Shown here: positions 41,782 through 53,912 of the stretch, piece by piece
Layout of the letters: each line of letters begins with the position of its first letter
Position numbering within the stretch: position 1 is the first letter of the stretch
Assembly: GCF_002102395.1 (NCBI RefSeq)
Contig: NZ_LQPZ01000025.1
Coordinates: 1 to 64,000, forward strand
From: Mycolicibacillus trivialis
GTDB lineage: Bacteria > Actinomycetota > Actinomycetes > Mycobacteriales > Mycobacteriaceae
Direction: 5' to 3'
Length of the DNA: 64,000 nucleotides
Made by a program: the position numbers and the translations under genes
Notes under the pieces: model-generated
Seen by the model: only the letters and a program-made list of their open reading frames with translations
What the model was told of the DNA's origin: nothing
The model's database searches: none

Positions 41782-43221
41782 GTGCCCGACGCTACTCAGG
41801 ACAGCGCGCTGCTGGCCGCCGCCGTCGCGCTCAACCGGCATGCGGAGCTGCTGCGGGATCTGGGTGCGCGGTTCGGCGACCGCGGCCATCAGCTGTATCT
41901 GGTGGGCGGTTCGGTGCGCGACGCCCTGCTGGGTCGGCTCAGCCCCGACCTGGACTTCACCACCGACGCCCGACCCGAGCAGGTGCAGCAGATCGTGCGG
42001 GGCTGGGCGGACGCCGTCTGGGACACCGGCATCGAGTTCGGCACCATCGGCGTCGGCCGCGGCGAGCACCGCCTGGAGATCACCACGTTCCGTGCCGACA
42101 GCTACGACCAGGTGTCCCGCAACCCGCAGGTGCGCTTCGGCGACTCGCTGGACGGGGACCTGGTGCGCCGTGATTTCACCGTCAACGCGATGGCGGTGCG
42201 CATCACCGCCGACGGCCCGGGGGAGTTCCTCGATCCGCTGGACGGTCTCACCGCGCTGCGCGCCGGGGTGCTCGACACCCCCGCGGCGCCGGAGGTCTCG
42301 TTCGGCGACGACCCGCTGCGGATGCTGCGGGCGGCGCGGTTCGTCGCCCAGTTGGGCCTGCGGGTCGCTCCCCGCGTGCAGGCGGCGATCGTGGCGATGG
42401 CGCCGCAACTCGGCCGGATCACCGCCGAGCGGGTGGCCGCGGAGCTGGACAAGCTCATGGTCGGGACGGACCCGGTCGCCGGAATCGACCTGATGGTGCA
42501 GACCGGGATGGGCGAGGTGGTGCTGCCGGAGATCGGCGGGATGCAGATGGCCATCGACGAGCACCACCAGCACAAGGACGTCTACCAGCATTCCCTGACC
42601 GTGCTGCGCCAGGCCATCGCCCTGGAGGACGAGGGACCCGACCTGGTGCTGCGCTGGGCGGCGCTGCTGCACGACATCGGCAAACCCGCCACCCGTCGCC
42701 ACGAACCCGACGGTGGGGTCAGCTTCCACCACCATGAGGTGGTCGGGGCGAAGATGACCCGCAAGCGGATGCGGGCGTTGAAGTACTCCAAGCAGATGGT
42801 CGAGGACGTCGCCCAGCTGGTCTACCTGCATCTGCGTTTCCACGGCTACGGCGACGGCAAGTGGACCGATTCGGCGGTGCGCCGCTATGTCACCGACGCC
42901 GGGCCGCTGCTTCCCCGGCTGCACAAGCTGGTCCGCGCCGACTGCACCACCCGCAACCGGCGGCGGGCGGCGCGGCTGCAGGCCAACTACGACGACCTGG
43001 AGGCCCGGATCGCCGAACTGGCCGCCCGCGAGGACCTCGAACGGGTCCGCCCCGACCTGGACGGCAACGAGATCATGGCGATCCTCGACATCCCGGCCGG
43101 CCCGGTGGTGGGCCAGGCCTGGCGGCACCTCAAGGAGCTACGGCTGGAGCGCGGCCCGCTGTCCCGGGAGGACGCGGTCGCCGAACTGCACACCTGGTGG
43201 TCGGCGCGCGGGAACCGGTAG
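41782..43221 (+). CDS. pcnA: CCA tRNA nucleotidyltransferase with HD domain
   Basis: Class II CCA-adding enzyme (Rv3907c counterpart, 479 aa) that adds or repairs the 3' CCA of tRNAs. The head domain has [13 protein letters not shown] and the catalytic [16 protein letters not shown] and [11 protein letters not shown] follow. An HD phosphohydrolase domain sits at about 275-380 ([23 protein letters not shown]). The tRNA-Ala and tRNA-Ile genes in this window lack encoded CCA, so such an enzyme is needed. GTG start at 41782. Confidence 0.95.
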   Translation: MPDATQDSALLAAAVALNRHAELLRDLGARFGDRGHQLYLVGGSVRDALLGRLSPDLDFTTDARPEQVQQIVRGWADAVWDTGIEFGTIGVGRGEHRLEITTFRADSYDQVSRNPQVRFGDSLDGDLVRRDFTVNAMAVRITADGPGEFLDPLDGLTALRAGVLDTPAAPEVSFGDDPLRMLRAARFVAQLGLRVAPRVQAAIVAMAPQLGRITAERVAAELDKLMVGTDPVAGIDLMVQTGMGEVVLPEIGGMQMAIDEHHQHKDVYQHSLTVLRQAIALEDEGPDLVLRWAALLHDIGKPATRRHEPDGGVSFHHHEVVGAKMTRKRMRALKYSKQMVEDVAQLVYLHLRFHGYGDGKWTDSAVRRYVTDAGPLLPRLHKLVRADCTTRNRRRAARLQANYDDLEARIAELAAREDLERVRPDLDGNEIMAILDIPAGPVVGQAWRHLKELRLERGPLSREDAVAELHTWWSARGNR

Positions 43222-43245
43222 CGGCCCGGCACCGTCTCACCCGGT

Positions 43246-43755
43246 ATGGAGTTCTGTTTGGGTGATGGCGACGGCACGGCCTCGATCTGGGACGCAGCCC
43301 CCGACGTCGACCTCGACGGTGACGGCGAACCCGACGGCATCGCGCTCGACCTCGACGGTGACGGCCTGCCCGACGACGCCCTGGTCGACCTGGACGCCGA
43401 CGGCGTCGTCGACCACGCCCTGCTTGACCTCGACGACGACGGGGTCGCGGAGAGTTCCTTCGTCGACGACGGCGCCGGGATCTGGGCGGTGCCCGCGCAC
43501 GGGCTGCGGTGGCTGGATCTGGACGGCGGGGAACACAGCGGGCCGTCGCTGGTCGACTTCGACGGCGACGGCGCGACCGACGACCGGCTCCTGGACACCG
43601 ACGGGGACGGCCTGGCCGACCGGGTGTTGCTCGGCGACGGCGCCGGCGGGTTCGACGGGGCCTATCTCGACACCGACGGGGACGGCCGGTGGGACACCAC
43701 GCTCACCGACGGTGACGGTGACGGTCGCGCCGACAGCGCGGCCGGGCTGGGCTGA
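43246..43755 (+). CDS. Asp/Gly-rich calcium-binding-repeat-like protein (Rv3906c-like)
   Basis: 169-residue protein composed almost entirely of D-x-D-x-D-G-type repeats (DLDGDGEPDG, DTDGDGLADR, DGDGDGRADS) spaced about 10-14 residues apart, like thrombospondin type 3 or dockerin calcium loops. About 18 such loops are interrupted by one more ordered stretch around 75-100 (GIWAVPAHGLRWLDLDG). No signal peptide or membrane segment is visible, which is odd for a calcium-loop protein. Extremely acidic. Same length and place as Rv3906c after pcnA. Function unknown. Confidence 0.8.
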   Translation: MEFCLGDGDGTASIWDAAPDVDLDGDGEPDGIALDLDGDGLPDDALVDLDADGVVDHALLDLDDDGVAESSFVDDGAGIWAVPAHGLRWLDLDGGEHSGPSLVDFDGDGATDDRLLDTDGDGLADRVLLGDGAGGFDGAYLDTDGDGRWDTTLTDGDGDGRADSAAGLG

Positions 43756-43770
43756 GGACCGCGGAGCCGG

Positions 43771-44544
43771 TCAGCGGCCCGCGCCGGGCGGTCCGGCGAA
43801 GGCCTGGGCGATCTGCAGCCAGCGCCGGGCGTCGTCGCCGTCGGCGCTGAGATCGAGATCCGCCCGCGCGCGGCGCTGGGTGACCAGGCAGCAGAAGTCC
43901 GCCGCCGACCCGGTGACCCGCTGGGCGGCGTCGTCGGGCCCCCAGGACCAGAGTTCGCCGTCGGGGGCGCGCAACTCCACCCGGAACGGCTCGGTGGGCG
44001 GGGTGAGTCCGTTGACGACGAAGGCGTAGTCCCGGGTGCGCACCCCGAGGTGGGCGATCGAACGCAGCCGCGGCGTGGCGGGCCGGGTGACCCCGAGCGC
44101 GTCGGCCACATCGAGCCCGTGCGCCCAGGTTTCCATCAACCGGGCGGTGGCCATCGAGGCGGCGCTCATCGGCGGCCCGAACCAGGGCAGCTTGCGGCCG
44201 TCGGGGACGGTGCCCAGGGCGTCGTGCAGCCGGGCGCGGGTGCGCCGCCAGTCGGCGAGCAGGTCGGGTGCCGGCATGGCGGCCAGTTCGGCGGCACCGT
44301 CGTCGACGAAGCCGGTGGGGTTGGCCGCCGCGACGCCGAGGGTGTCGGCGAAGGCGTTCTCGTCGGTGATCGAGAGCAGCGAGATCCGGTCGGTCCACAG
44401 CAGGTGGGCGATCTGGTGGGCGATGCTCCAGCCGGGCGCGGGGGTCGCGGCGGTCCAGGACTCCGGCGGCAGCGGTGCCACCAGCGCGTCGAGGGCGTCG
44501 CTTTCGTCGCGGAGGTCGGCGATGATCGGACTCGGATCGGCCAT
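43771..44544 (-). CDS. TIGR03084 family protein (DinB/maleylpyruvate-isomerase-like fold)
   Basis: Counterpart of Rv0036c, 257 aa. The N-terminal half is a DinB-like four-helix bundle of the mycothiol-dependent maleylpyruvate isomerase type ([20 protein letters not shown], with His residues that could bind a metal, and [19 protein letters not shown]). The C-terminal half is a TIGR03084 domain ([27 protein letters not shown]). A mycothiol- or metal-dependent enzyme is plausible; no substrate can be named. Transcribed after the MFS gene with a 9-bp gap, and convergent to the Asp-rich protein gene. Confidence 0.85.
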   Translation of the reverse strand: MADPSPIIADLRDESDALDALVAPLPPESWTAATPAPGWSIAHQIAHLLWTDRISLLSITDENAFADTLGVAAANPTGFVDDGAAELAAMPAPDLLADWRRTRARLHDALGTVPDGRKLPWFGPPMSAASMATARLMETWAHGLDVADALGVTRPATPRLRSIAHLGVRTRDYAFVVNGLTPPTEPFRVELRAPDGELWSWGPDDAAQRVTGSAADFCCLVTQRRARADLDLSADGDDARRWLQIAQAFAGPPGAGR

Positions 44545-44553
44545 CGCCTGAGC

Positions 44554-45834
44554 CTAGCGGCGTGACGCCGCGGTGGCCGACCGGCCGAACCCGGCGTGGC
44601 TGGCCAGCCCGAGCAGGTAGCAGCCGGCGGCGGCCGGGACCAGCCCCGGCGCGTGGCCGTCGGCGGGCATGACCGAGGCGGCCGCGGCGATCGCGGCGAC
44701 GAACGACACCCAGAACAGCGCGTCCTGCACGGTGAACACGTGCCCGCGCAACGAGTCGTCGACGTCGATCTGCATGGCCGAATCGGCGCACAGCTTCACC
44801 GTCTGGCCGGCCATGCCGAGCAGGAAGCCGCAGCCCAACAGCACCGGGATCTGCAGGCCCAGGCAGGCCAGCTGGATCAGCGCCGCGACGGCCAGCGCAC
44901 CGGTGCCGGTGGCGTAGCGGCCCCACCGGCCGATGAGCACCGGCGTCGACAGGGTGGCGAGGAACGAGCCGCCGCCGGCCGCGGCGCCGAACAGCGCCGC
45001 CAGCCCCAGCCCCGCCACCCCCTCGGCGTTGCCGTGCCGTACCAGCATCAGGATCAGCAGCGTGTTGATCCCGAACGCCATCCGGTGGGCCACCAGACCG
45101 GACAGCGTGGCCGCCACGGTGGGGTAGCGGCCGAACGCACGCAGGCCGGCGGCCCAGCCGGTGGTCACCGCGAAGAACACCGACCGGTCCGGGGCCGGCC
45201 CGTCGGGGCCGAGCACCCGCGGCGGGAACCGCAGGGCGAGCCAGAGCGCGGCGGCGACGGGTGCGGTGACCAGGAAGATGATCGTCGCCGCTCCGGCATC
45301 GCCGGCACCGAACAACTGGCGCGGCACCAACATGAAGTAGGCGCCCAGGAAGGCGGCGACCGCGCCGGTGGCCACCGCCACCGAGTTCATCGTCACCACC
45401 TGCCCGCGCGGCACCACATGCGGCAGTGCGGCGGACAGCCCCGAGCTGACGAACCGGGTGAAGCCGTTGGCGATCAGCGCCGTACACAGCACGGCGACCT
45501 CGCCGGCGCCCACCGCGAGCAGCGCGCCGATCCCGACGACCAGGGCAAGCCGCGCCGCGTTGGCGGCGACCAGCACCAGCCGCCGGTCCCAGCGGTCCAG
45601 CAGCGCCCCGGCGAACGGGCCCAGCAGCGAGTACGGCAGGAACAGCACCGCGAAGGCGCCGGCGACCTCCCACGGGTCGGCGACCCGTTCCGGGTTGAAC
45701 AGCAGTGCGCCGGCCAGCCCAGCCTGGAACAGCCCGTCGCCGAACTGGCTGGCGGCGCGCAGCGTCAGCAGCCGCCAGAAGTCGGGCAGCGCGCGCACCG
45801 ACCGCCACAGCGTGCGGGGCGCGTGCGTCTGCAT
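44554..45834 (-). CDS. MFS transporter (Rv0037c-like)
   Basis: Major facilitator superfamily permease, 426 aa, with about 12 hydrophobic segments and the MFS loop 2-3 motif [14 protein letters not shown] at about residues 75-88. Similar proteins are annotated as drug or macrolide efflux pumps, but nothing here shows the substrate. ATG at 45834 starts [14 protein letters not shown]; the preceding codon GTG is also possible. Upstream, the divergent YqgE gene starts 123 bp away. Confidence 0.85.
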   Translation of the reverse strand: MQTHAPRTLWRSVRALPDFWRLLTLRAASQFGDGLFQAGLAGALLFNPERVADPWEVAGAFAVLFLPYSLLGPFAGALLDRWDRRLVLVAANAARLALVVGIGALLAVGAGEVAVLCTALIANGFTRFVSSGLSAALPHVVPRGQVVTMNSVAVATGAVAAFLGAYFMLVPRQLFGAGDAGAATIIFLVTAPVAAALWLALRFPPRVLGPDGPAPDRSVFFAVTTGWAAGLRAFGRYPTVAATLSGLVAHRMAFGINTLLILMLVRHGNAEGVAGLGLAALFGAAAGGGSFLATLSTPVLIGRWGRYATGTGALAVAALIQLACLGLQIPVLLGCGFLLGMAGQTVKLCADSAMQIDVDDSLRGHVFTVQDALFWVSFVAAIAAAASVMPADGHAPGLVPAAAGCYLLGLASHAGFGRSATAASRR

Positions 45835-45956
45835 CACCGAACCTGCTTCCCGACCGGGGTGACACGGTGGACACCGACCCCGACCACCGTACAAATTATG
45901 GGAATAGACCGAGCGGGTTCACCGCCCGTCCGGCGGCCGGGTGTCATGATGGGGAA

Positions 45957-46562
45957 ATGGCCCAGCCCGAAGACCCCGAGGACTACGCCGCGCCCGCCGC
46001 GCACCGGCTGCGGGCGGGCACCTTGCTGCTGGCCAACACCGATTTGCTGGAGCCGACCTTCCGGCGCAGCGTCATCTACATCGTCGAGCACAATGACGGC
46101 GGGACCCTGGGGGTGGTGCTGAACCGGCCCAGCGAGACCGCGGTCTACAACGTGCTGCCGCAGTGGACGCAGGTGACGGCGCGGCCGAAGACGATGTTCG
46201 TCGGCGGGCCGGTGAAACGCGACGCGGCGCTCTGCCTGGCCACGATGCGCATCGGGGTGGACCCGGCCGGGGTGCCCGGACTGCGCCACGTCACCGGCCG
46301 GGTGGCGATGGTCGACCTGGACGCCGAACCGGAGCGGATCGCCCCGCTGGTCGAGGGGGTGCGCATCTTCGCCGGTTACGCCGGCTGGACCATCGGGCAG
46401 CTCGAAGACGAGATCGAGCGGGACGATTGGATCGTGCTGTCGGCGCTGCCCACCGACGTGCTCGCCGAACCGGGCACCGACCTGTGGAGCCGGGTGCTGC
46501 GCCGCCAGCCGATGCCGCTGGCCATGCTGGCGACCCACCCGATCGACGTCAGCCGCAACTAG
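45957..46562 (+). CDS. YqgE/AlgH (UPF0301) family protein
   Basis: Counterpart of Rv0038, 201 aa, of unknown biochemical function. Family motifs: RLRAGTLLLANTDLLEPTFRR, NDGGTLGVVLNRPSE, FVGGPVKRD and RIFAGYAGWTIGQLEDE. ATG at 45957 was chosen because it gives the expected N-terminal length; a neighbouring ATG at 45946 is in another frame. Its stop overlaps the stop of the convergent transporter gene within a CTAG. Confidence 0.93.
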   Translation: MAQPEDPEDYAAPAAHRLRAGTLLLANTDLLEPTFRRSVIYIVEHNDGGTLGVVLNRPSETAVYNVLPQWTQVTARPKTMFVGGPVKRDAALCLATMRIGVDPAGVPGLRHVTGRVAMVDLDAEPERIAPLVEGVRIFAGYAGWTIGQLEDEIERDDWIVLSALPTDVLAEPGTDLWSRVLRRQPMPLAMLATHPIDVSRN

Positions 46563-47548
46563 GCCGGTCCGGCCGCCGCGTCGGCGGTACGCGCCAGCCG
46601 GCCGGCGATCACCGCGCAGACGATCAGCTGGATCTGGTGGAACAGCATCAGCGGCAGCATGGTGATCCCCACGGTGGCGGCCGGGAAGAGCACCAGCGCC
46701 ATCGGCAGGCCCGAGGCCAGGCTCTTCTTCGAGCCGCAGAACAACAGCACGATCCGGTCCGCCCGGGAGAATTCGGCCAGCTGACCGGCCACCACGGTGA
46801 TCGCCATGACCAGTGCCAGCAGCACCGCGCTGATGACCGCGACCGCCGCCACCCGCCAGGGCGTGACCGTGGTCCAGATGTGGCGGGTCATGCCGATCGA
46901 GAACGCGGTGTAGACCACCAGCAGGATCGATCCGCGGTCGACGACCCGGGTCAACGCGCCGTGCCGGGCGATCCAGTCCGCGACCCAGGGCCGCATCAGC
47001 TGGCCGGCGACGAACGGCAGCAGCAACTGCACGACGATGTCGCGGATCGCGGTCGGATCCATTCCCGGCACCCCGCCGGTGTGCATCAGCAGCATCACCA
47101 GCAGCGGGGTCACCACCACCCCGACGATGTTGGAGACCGACGCGCTGACGATCGCCGCCGAGACGTTGCCGCGGGCGATCGAGGTGAACGCGATCGACGA
47201 CTGCACGGTCGAGGGCACCAGGCACAGGAACAGCAGCCCGGTGTAGAGGTCGATGGTCAACACCGTCGGCACCAGGCTCCGCGCGATCAGCCCCAGCACC
47301 GGGAAGACGACGAAGGTGACGGCCAGCACCAGTAGGTGCAGCTGCCAGTGGCGCAGGCCCGCCAGCGCCTGCTGCGGCGACAGCCGGGTGCCGTACAGCC
47401 AGAACAGCAGCGCGATCGCGGCCTTGGTCACCACCGACAGCACGTCGGCAGCGGTGCCTGCGGCGGGCAGCACGGTCGCCACCGCGACGGTCGCCAGCAG
47501 CGCCAGCAGGAACTTGTCGATCGGGAGCGCAGACAGCCGCCGCAGCAT
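46559..47548 (-). CDS. bile acid:sodium symporter-like transporter (SBF-like)
   Basis: Polytopic membrane protein, 329 aa, with about nine or ten hydrophobic segments, resembling the SBF-like/YfeH branch of the BASS superfamily. Recognisable stretches are LFWLYGTRLSPQQALAGLRHW, LCLVPSTVQSSIAFTSIARGN and LLFCGSKKSLASGLPMALVL. Substrate unknown; organic anion uptake is typical of the superfamily. M. tuberculosis has no such gene between Rv0038 and Rv0039c, so this is lineage-variable content. ATG start at 47548. Confidence 0.85.
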   Translation of the reverse strand: MLRRLSALPIDKFLLALLATVAVATVLPAAGTAADVLSVVTKAAIALLFWLYGTRLSPQQALAGLRHWQLHLLVLAVTFVVFPVLGLIARSLVPTVLTIDLYTGLLFLCLVPSTVQSSIAFTSIARGNVSAAIVSASVSNIVGVVVTPLLVMLLMHTGGVPGMDPTAIRDIVVQLLLPFVAGQLMRPWVADWIARHGALTRVVDRGSILLVVYTAFSIGMTRHIWTTVTPWRVAAVAVISAVLLALVMAITVVAGQLAEFSRADRIVLLFCGSKKSLASGLPMALVLFPAATVGITMLPLMLFHQIQLIVCAVIAGRLARTADAAAGPA

Positions 47549-47553
47549 GACGG

Positions 47554-47901
47554 TCAGTGACAGGGTTGGATGCAGGCCGTGCAGCTGCCGCCGCAGCCGC
47601 CACCGGCCGCGGGCTGCGGTTGGCGCGCGGCGAAGCGCGCGGTGTGCCAGAGCCCCGCGACGACGGTGCCGGCCGCGCCGAGGACACCGACGATGAGCAC
47701 GACCAGTGCGGTGCTGCGGGGGGCGACGAAGGCGGCCGCACCGCCGGCGGCCAGCATGCCCGCGGCGGCCAACTGGGTGGGCGCCACGGCACGCAGCACC
47801 TGCTGCACCGGGTCACCGGCGTCGGCGTGGGTGAGCACCCACAGGCCGCGGGCCGCCACGGCGACGGCCGCCACGCAGCACAGCACCCCGGCGATCAGCA
47901 T
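47554..47901 (-). CDS. small membrane protein with Cys-rich tail (Rv0039c-like)
   Basis: 115 aa, same length as Rv0039c. Three hydrophobic helices (about 2-22, 42-62, 66-88) are followed by a tail with four cysteines and a final histidine (CGGSCTACIQPCH). The tail could bind a metal or Fe-S group, or form disulfides if extracytoplasmic. Function unknown. It ends five bases before the transporter gene on the same strand, so the two are probably co-transcribed. Confidence 0.8.
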   Translation of the reverse strand: MLIAGVLCCVAAVAVAARGLWVLTHADAGDPVQQVLRAVAPTQLAAAGMLAAGGAAAFVAPRSTALVVLIVGVLGAAGTVVAGLWHTARFAARQPQPAAGGGCGGSCTACIQPCH

Positions 47902-47926
47902 GGAGACCAGGATACGAGGCCGGTCC

Positions 47927-48877
47927 TCAGTTGATCGGGGTGGGCTGGATAACCGGCTGGTTGGGGGCCGCCGGAGCCGCCGCGACCGGCGGCGTGGCCG
48001 GTGCCGCGGGCGCCGGGCCGGGCCTGCTGGGCACCGCCCCGGGCGCGGCGGGGGTGAGGCCGGGCGTGGCGGGCCGGGTCTGCGGGACCGGCCCGGGCGG
48101 GCGGGCCGGCGCGGGCGGGCTGACGGTGAACCCGGTGGCGATGGCGTCGGTGGCCGCCGCCTCGGCGATGGCGACCGACGCCTCGGTGGTCACCGCCAAC
48201 GACACCAGGTAGCGGTCGGCGCCGGAGGTGGCCAACACCGTCCGGCGTGCGGTGTTGAGCGTCATGTCGTTCTGCCGGTAGGTGCCTTCGATGCGGGAGC
48301 ACGGAAAGCCGTTGGCGTTCTCCAGCGCCTGATCGGTGGTGCGCCAGGCCGGCAGCTGCTGGGTTTTGACGTTGCCGTGCGCGATCGCCGCCGCCGTGTC
48401 GAAGTCGCCGACCAGCTTGTAGACCACCAGTTGAGCGTTGGAGGTGTAGATCGAGTTGGTGGAGCGGTCGGCGAGCACCACGAACGCATCCGGGACGTTG
48501 GGGTCGGGGACCTGCGTCCAGCCGGGCGGCACCGGCAGGGTGATGTCCAGGGCCTCGAAACCGTCGGCGACCTGCGGCTGGAATTCGACACCCTTGGCTT
48601 CGAGGAACTCGCGCAGCGTCTCGGCGGTGGCCGGGGCCAGCGCCGGGGCGGGCGGCTGCGCCGCGGGCGCGGCGGTCGGCAGCGCGGCCGGACCGGCCGG
48701 GGGGAGGGTGGCCGGGCCGACCGGGCCGCGCTGGGCCAGCGCATCGGGGGCCACCGGCGCCGGCGACGGGGACGGCGGGAGCGGGTCGGCCGCCGCGACA
48801 CCGGCACCGAACCCGATGGCGACGGCACTGACCGCCGCCACCACCGGCCAACGACGGGTGCTGCGCGTCCTCGTCAT
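47927..48877 (-). CDS. exported Pro/Ala-rich protein, Mtc28/LpqN-like
   Basis: Counterpart of Rv0040c (Mtc28, a secreted proline-rich antigen), 316 aa. Signal peptide about 1-29 ending near AAADP; then a Pro/Ala-rich segment (about 30-78), a globular LpqN/LpqT-type domain (about 80-235; [32 protein letters not shown]), and a Pro/Ala-rich C-terminal tail. No lipobox, so it is secreted rather than a lipoprotein. Relatives of the fold bind lipids or partner proteins in the envelope. Confidence 0.88.
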   Translation of the reverse strand: MTRTRSTRRWPVVAAVSAVAIGFGAGVAAADPLPPSPSPAPVAPDALAQRGPVGPATLPPAGPAALPTAAPAAQPPAPALAPATAETLREFLEAKGVEFQPQVADGFEALDITLPVPPGWTQVPDPNVPDAFVVLADRSTNSIYTSNAQLVVYKLVGDFDTAAAIAHGNVKTQQLPAWRTTDQALENANGFPCSRIEGTYRQNDMTLNTARRTVLATSGADRYLVSLAVTTEASVAIAEAAATDAIATGFTVSPPAPARPPGPVPQTRPATPGLTPAAPGAVPSRPGPAPAAPATPPVAAAPAAPNQPVIQPTPIN

Positions 48878-49065
48878 CGATGCCTCCCCACCAGTGCCCG
48901 GACCGGGCCGGAATGCCCGCTGAGCCGACCCTAAGCACCGCGCCCGGCCTACTCCAGCGGTGGAACCCAGCTGGTATCAACCCGGGACCGTCTGCTGACC
49001 GGCCCGCAACCCAACCGAGACCACCGCCGCCGACACCAGGTGCCCGGGACACCCCGTCGGGTGCT

Positions 49066-49080
49066 TATACCCTGTTGAGC

Positions 49081-49081
<1 letters not shown>
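49066..49081 (+). promoter_or_regulatory. possible -10 element giving a nearly leaderless leuS mRNA
   Basis: TATACC (49066-49071) stands nine bases before the leuS GTG, and no Shine-Dalgarno sequence lies in between. Transcription starting about seven bases after a -10 box would begin at or within two bases of the start codon. Leaderless mRNAs are common in mycobacteria. This is inference from spacing only. Confidence 0.35.
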
Positions 49082-51950
<2,869 letters not shown>

Positions 51951-51954
<4 letters not shown>

Positions 51955-52616
51955 CGGGGGCGCACCACGATCTCGTGGACATGGCCGTCGGGCGGCGTGG
52001 CCACCGCGTCGGCCACCAGCCCGGCCACCGTCTCCGGTCGCAGGAACCGTGCCGGGTCGTACTCGCCGCCCTCGTAGGCGACCAGACCACGCTGCATCGC
52101 GCTGTCGGTGCGGCCGGGATGCACCGAGGTGACCCGTAACACGGGTTCGTCGGCGCGCAAGGAATCGGCGAACGCGCGCAGGGCGAATTTGCTCGCCGAG
52201 TAGGAGGCCAGCCCCGGCGAGGAGCGGAAGCCGGATCCGGAGTTGATGAAGACCACGTGCCCTTCGGCGGCGCGCAGGGCGGGTAGCACCGCCAGGGTCA
52301 GCGCCACCGGTCCGATTATGTTGACCGCCATGGTGTCCCGCCACTGGGGCACCGTGGATTCGGCCACCCGGGCCGGCAGTGCGACCCCGGCGTTGTGCAC
52401 CAGCACGTCGAGGCGGTCGGGCAGCCGATCGTCGACGGCGATCGCCTCGGTGTCGTGGAGGTCCATCGGCCAGGTGGCGGCGCCGAGTTCGGCGGCCACC
52501 GCGGTGAGCCGGTCGGAGGGGCGCCCCGGTAGCAGCAGATCGTGGGTGGGGGCCAGCGCCCGGGCGATGGCGGCGCCGATACCGGCGCTGGCGCCGGTGA
52601 TCAGTGCGGTGGGCAT
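51951..52616 (-). CDS. short-chain dehydrogenase/reductase
   Basis: Classical SDR, 221 aa. NAD(P)-binding TGASAGIG at about 8-15, NAG motif (VHNAGVAL), catalytic Ser in VFINSGSG, and the YxxxK pair in [10 protein letters not shown]-terminal region [12 protein letters not shown]. Substrate unknown. ATG at 52616 was chosen because it puts the Rossmann motif close to the N-terminus. It is separated from the upstream MarR gene by ten bases, so the two are probably one transcript. I recall no counterpart at this place in M. tuberculosis. Confidence 0.88.
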
Positions 52617-52626
52617 GGCTGCTCGG

Positions 52627-53142
52627 TCAGTCCTCGGTCGCATCGGCGTCGGCGGGTGGCACCGTCGGCGGGTCGCTGCGCACCGGATCGGCGGCCCCCA
52701 GGCGCTTCAACGGGGCCAGCGCCTTGGTGAGCGCCTCGCGCTCGGCGGCGCTGAGCTGGTCGAGCATGCCGGCCAGGGCGGCCTGCCGGTTGCTGAGCGA
52801 CTCTTGGTGGACGGCCAGCCCCTCGGGGGTGATGTCGACGAGCACCGCGCGCAGATCGGACGGGTCGCGGGACCGTTTCACCAGGCCGATCTTCTCCAGC
52901 CGCCGGATCGCCACCGTGGTGGTCGGGGTGCGGACCCGCTCGTGGGCGGCCAGTTCGGTCATCCGCATCGGTCCCTGGCACAGCAGCGTGTAGAGGATCG
53001 ACAGCTGGGCGAGGGTGAGGTCACCGGTGGCGTCGCGGCTGGTGTCGCCGCGGCGCAGGATCGCAAACAGCTTCGTCAGGGCTCGGTGCAGCCCTTCCGC
53101 CAGCTCCGCCACCTCCGGTGGGGCGGCATCGCTCGTCGCCAT
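52627..53142 (-). CDS. MarR-family transcriptional regulator (Rv0042c-like)
   Basis: 171-aa winged helix-turn-helix dimer. The DNA-binding part is LTLAQLSILYTLL, MRMTELAAHERVRTPTTTVAIRRLEKIGLVKRSRDPSDLRAVLVDIT (wing). A long dimerisation helix and an acidic Pro-rich tail follow. MarR proteins usually repress neighbouring transporter or redox genes and respond to small phenolic ligands. The SDR just downstream is the likely target. ATG start at 53142. Confidence 0.9.
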   Translation of the reverse strand: MATSDAAPPEVAELAEGLHRALTKLFAILRRGDTSRDATGDLTLAQLSILYTLLCQGPMRMTELAAHERVRTPTTTVAIRRLEKIGLVKRSRDPSDLRAVLVDITPEGLAVHQESLSNRQAALAGMLDQLSAAEREALTKALAPLKRLGAADPVRSDPPTVPPADADATED

Positions 53143-53177
53143 AGTTCGCCAGTCTAACGTGTTGGTGATCGTGCAGG

Positions 53178-53912
53178 TCAGAGAACCTGGGACAGGAATC
53201 GGCGCAGCCGGTCGGTCCGGGGATCGCCGAACAGTCGTTCCGGGGGGCCGGATTCCAGCACCGTGCCGTGGTCGATGAAGACCACCCGGTCCGACGCCGA
53301 CCGGGCGAACGCCATCTCGTGGGTGACCACGACCATGGTCATCCCGTCGCTGCCCAGATCGGCGATGAGGGCCAGCACCCCCTTGACCAACTCCGGATCC
53401 AGCGCCGAGGTCGGCTCGTCGAAGAACATCACCTGCGGCGACATCGCCAACGCCCGGGCGATCGCCACCCGCTGCTGTTGGCCGCCGGAGAGTGCACCGG
53501 GCCGCACGTCGGCCTTGTCCTTCAACCCGACCCGGTCCAGCTGCGTCAACGCCAGTTCGCGGGCCGCATCCGACGGCAGCCGCAGCAGCCGGCGCGGCCC
53601 GAGCATCACGTTGGCGGCCACGGACCGGTCCGGGAACAGGTTGAACTGCTGGAACACCATGCCGATTCGGCGCCGCAGCAGGTCGGGATCGTCGGCGAGG
53701 ACCGAACGGCCGTCGAGGCGGATGTCGCCGCGGTCCGGCTCGTGCAACCGGTTCAGCACCCGCAGCAACGTCGATTTGCCGGAGCCGGACGGCCCGATGA
53801 CCGCCGCGGTGCTGCCCGCGGGCACCTCGAGGTCGATGCCGCGCAACACCGGCTGCCCGGCGAGTGCCAGGTGCAGGTCGTCGGCTGCCAGCGACACCGC
53901 GGTTCCGGTCAC
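53178..53912 (-). CDS. polar amino-acid ABC transporter, ATP-binding subunit
   Basis: ABC ATPase of the GlnQ/HisP type, 244 aa: Walker A GPSGSGKST, Q-loop VFQQFNLFP, signature LSGGQQQR, Walker B VMFFDEPTSALDPE, H-loop VVTHEM. Works with the fused binding protein/permease encoded immediately upstream. GTG at 53912 overlaps that gene's stop (GTGA). Substrate is probably a polar amino acid such as glutamine or glutamate by family, not proven. Confidence 0.93.
   Translation of the reverse strand: MTGTAVSLAADDLHLALAGQPVLRGIDLEVPAGSTAAVIGPSGSGKSTLLRVLNRLHEPDRGDIRLDGRSVLADDPDLLRRRIGMVFQQFNLFPDRSVAANVMLGPRRLLRLPSDAARELALTQLDRVGLKDKADVRPGALSGGQQQRVAIARALAMSPQVMFFDEPTSALDPELVKGVLALIADLGSDGMTMVVVTHEMAFARSASDRVVFIDHGTVLESGPPERLFGDPRTDRLRRFLSQVL

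Noticed and set aside
43756..43770. The origin-region inversion as a rearrangement unique to this genome
   Set aside because: The layout fits what I recall for M. smegmatis, so it is more likely the older arrangement and M. tuberculosis the derived one.
48880..49080. T-box or amino-acid leader upstream of leuS
   Set aside because: No specifier hairpin, antiterminator motif or run of leucine codons is visible; the interval holds the divergent Mtc28-like promoter.
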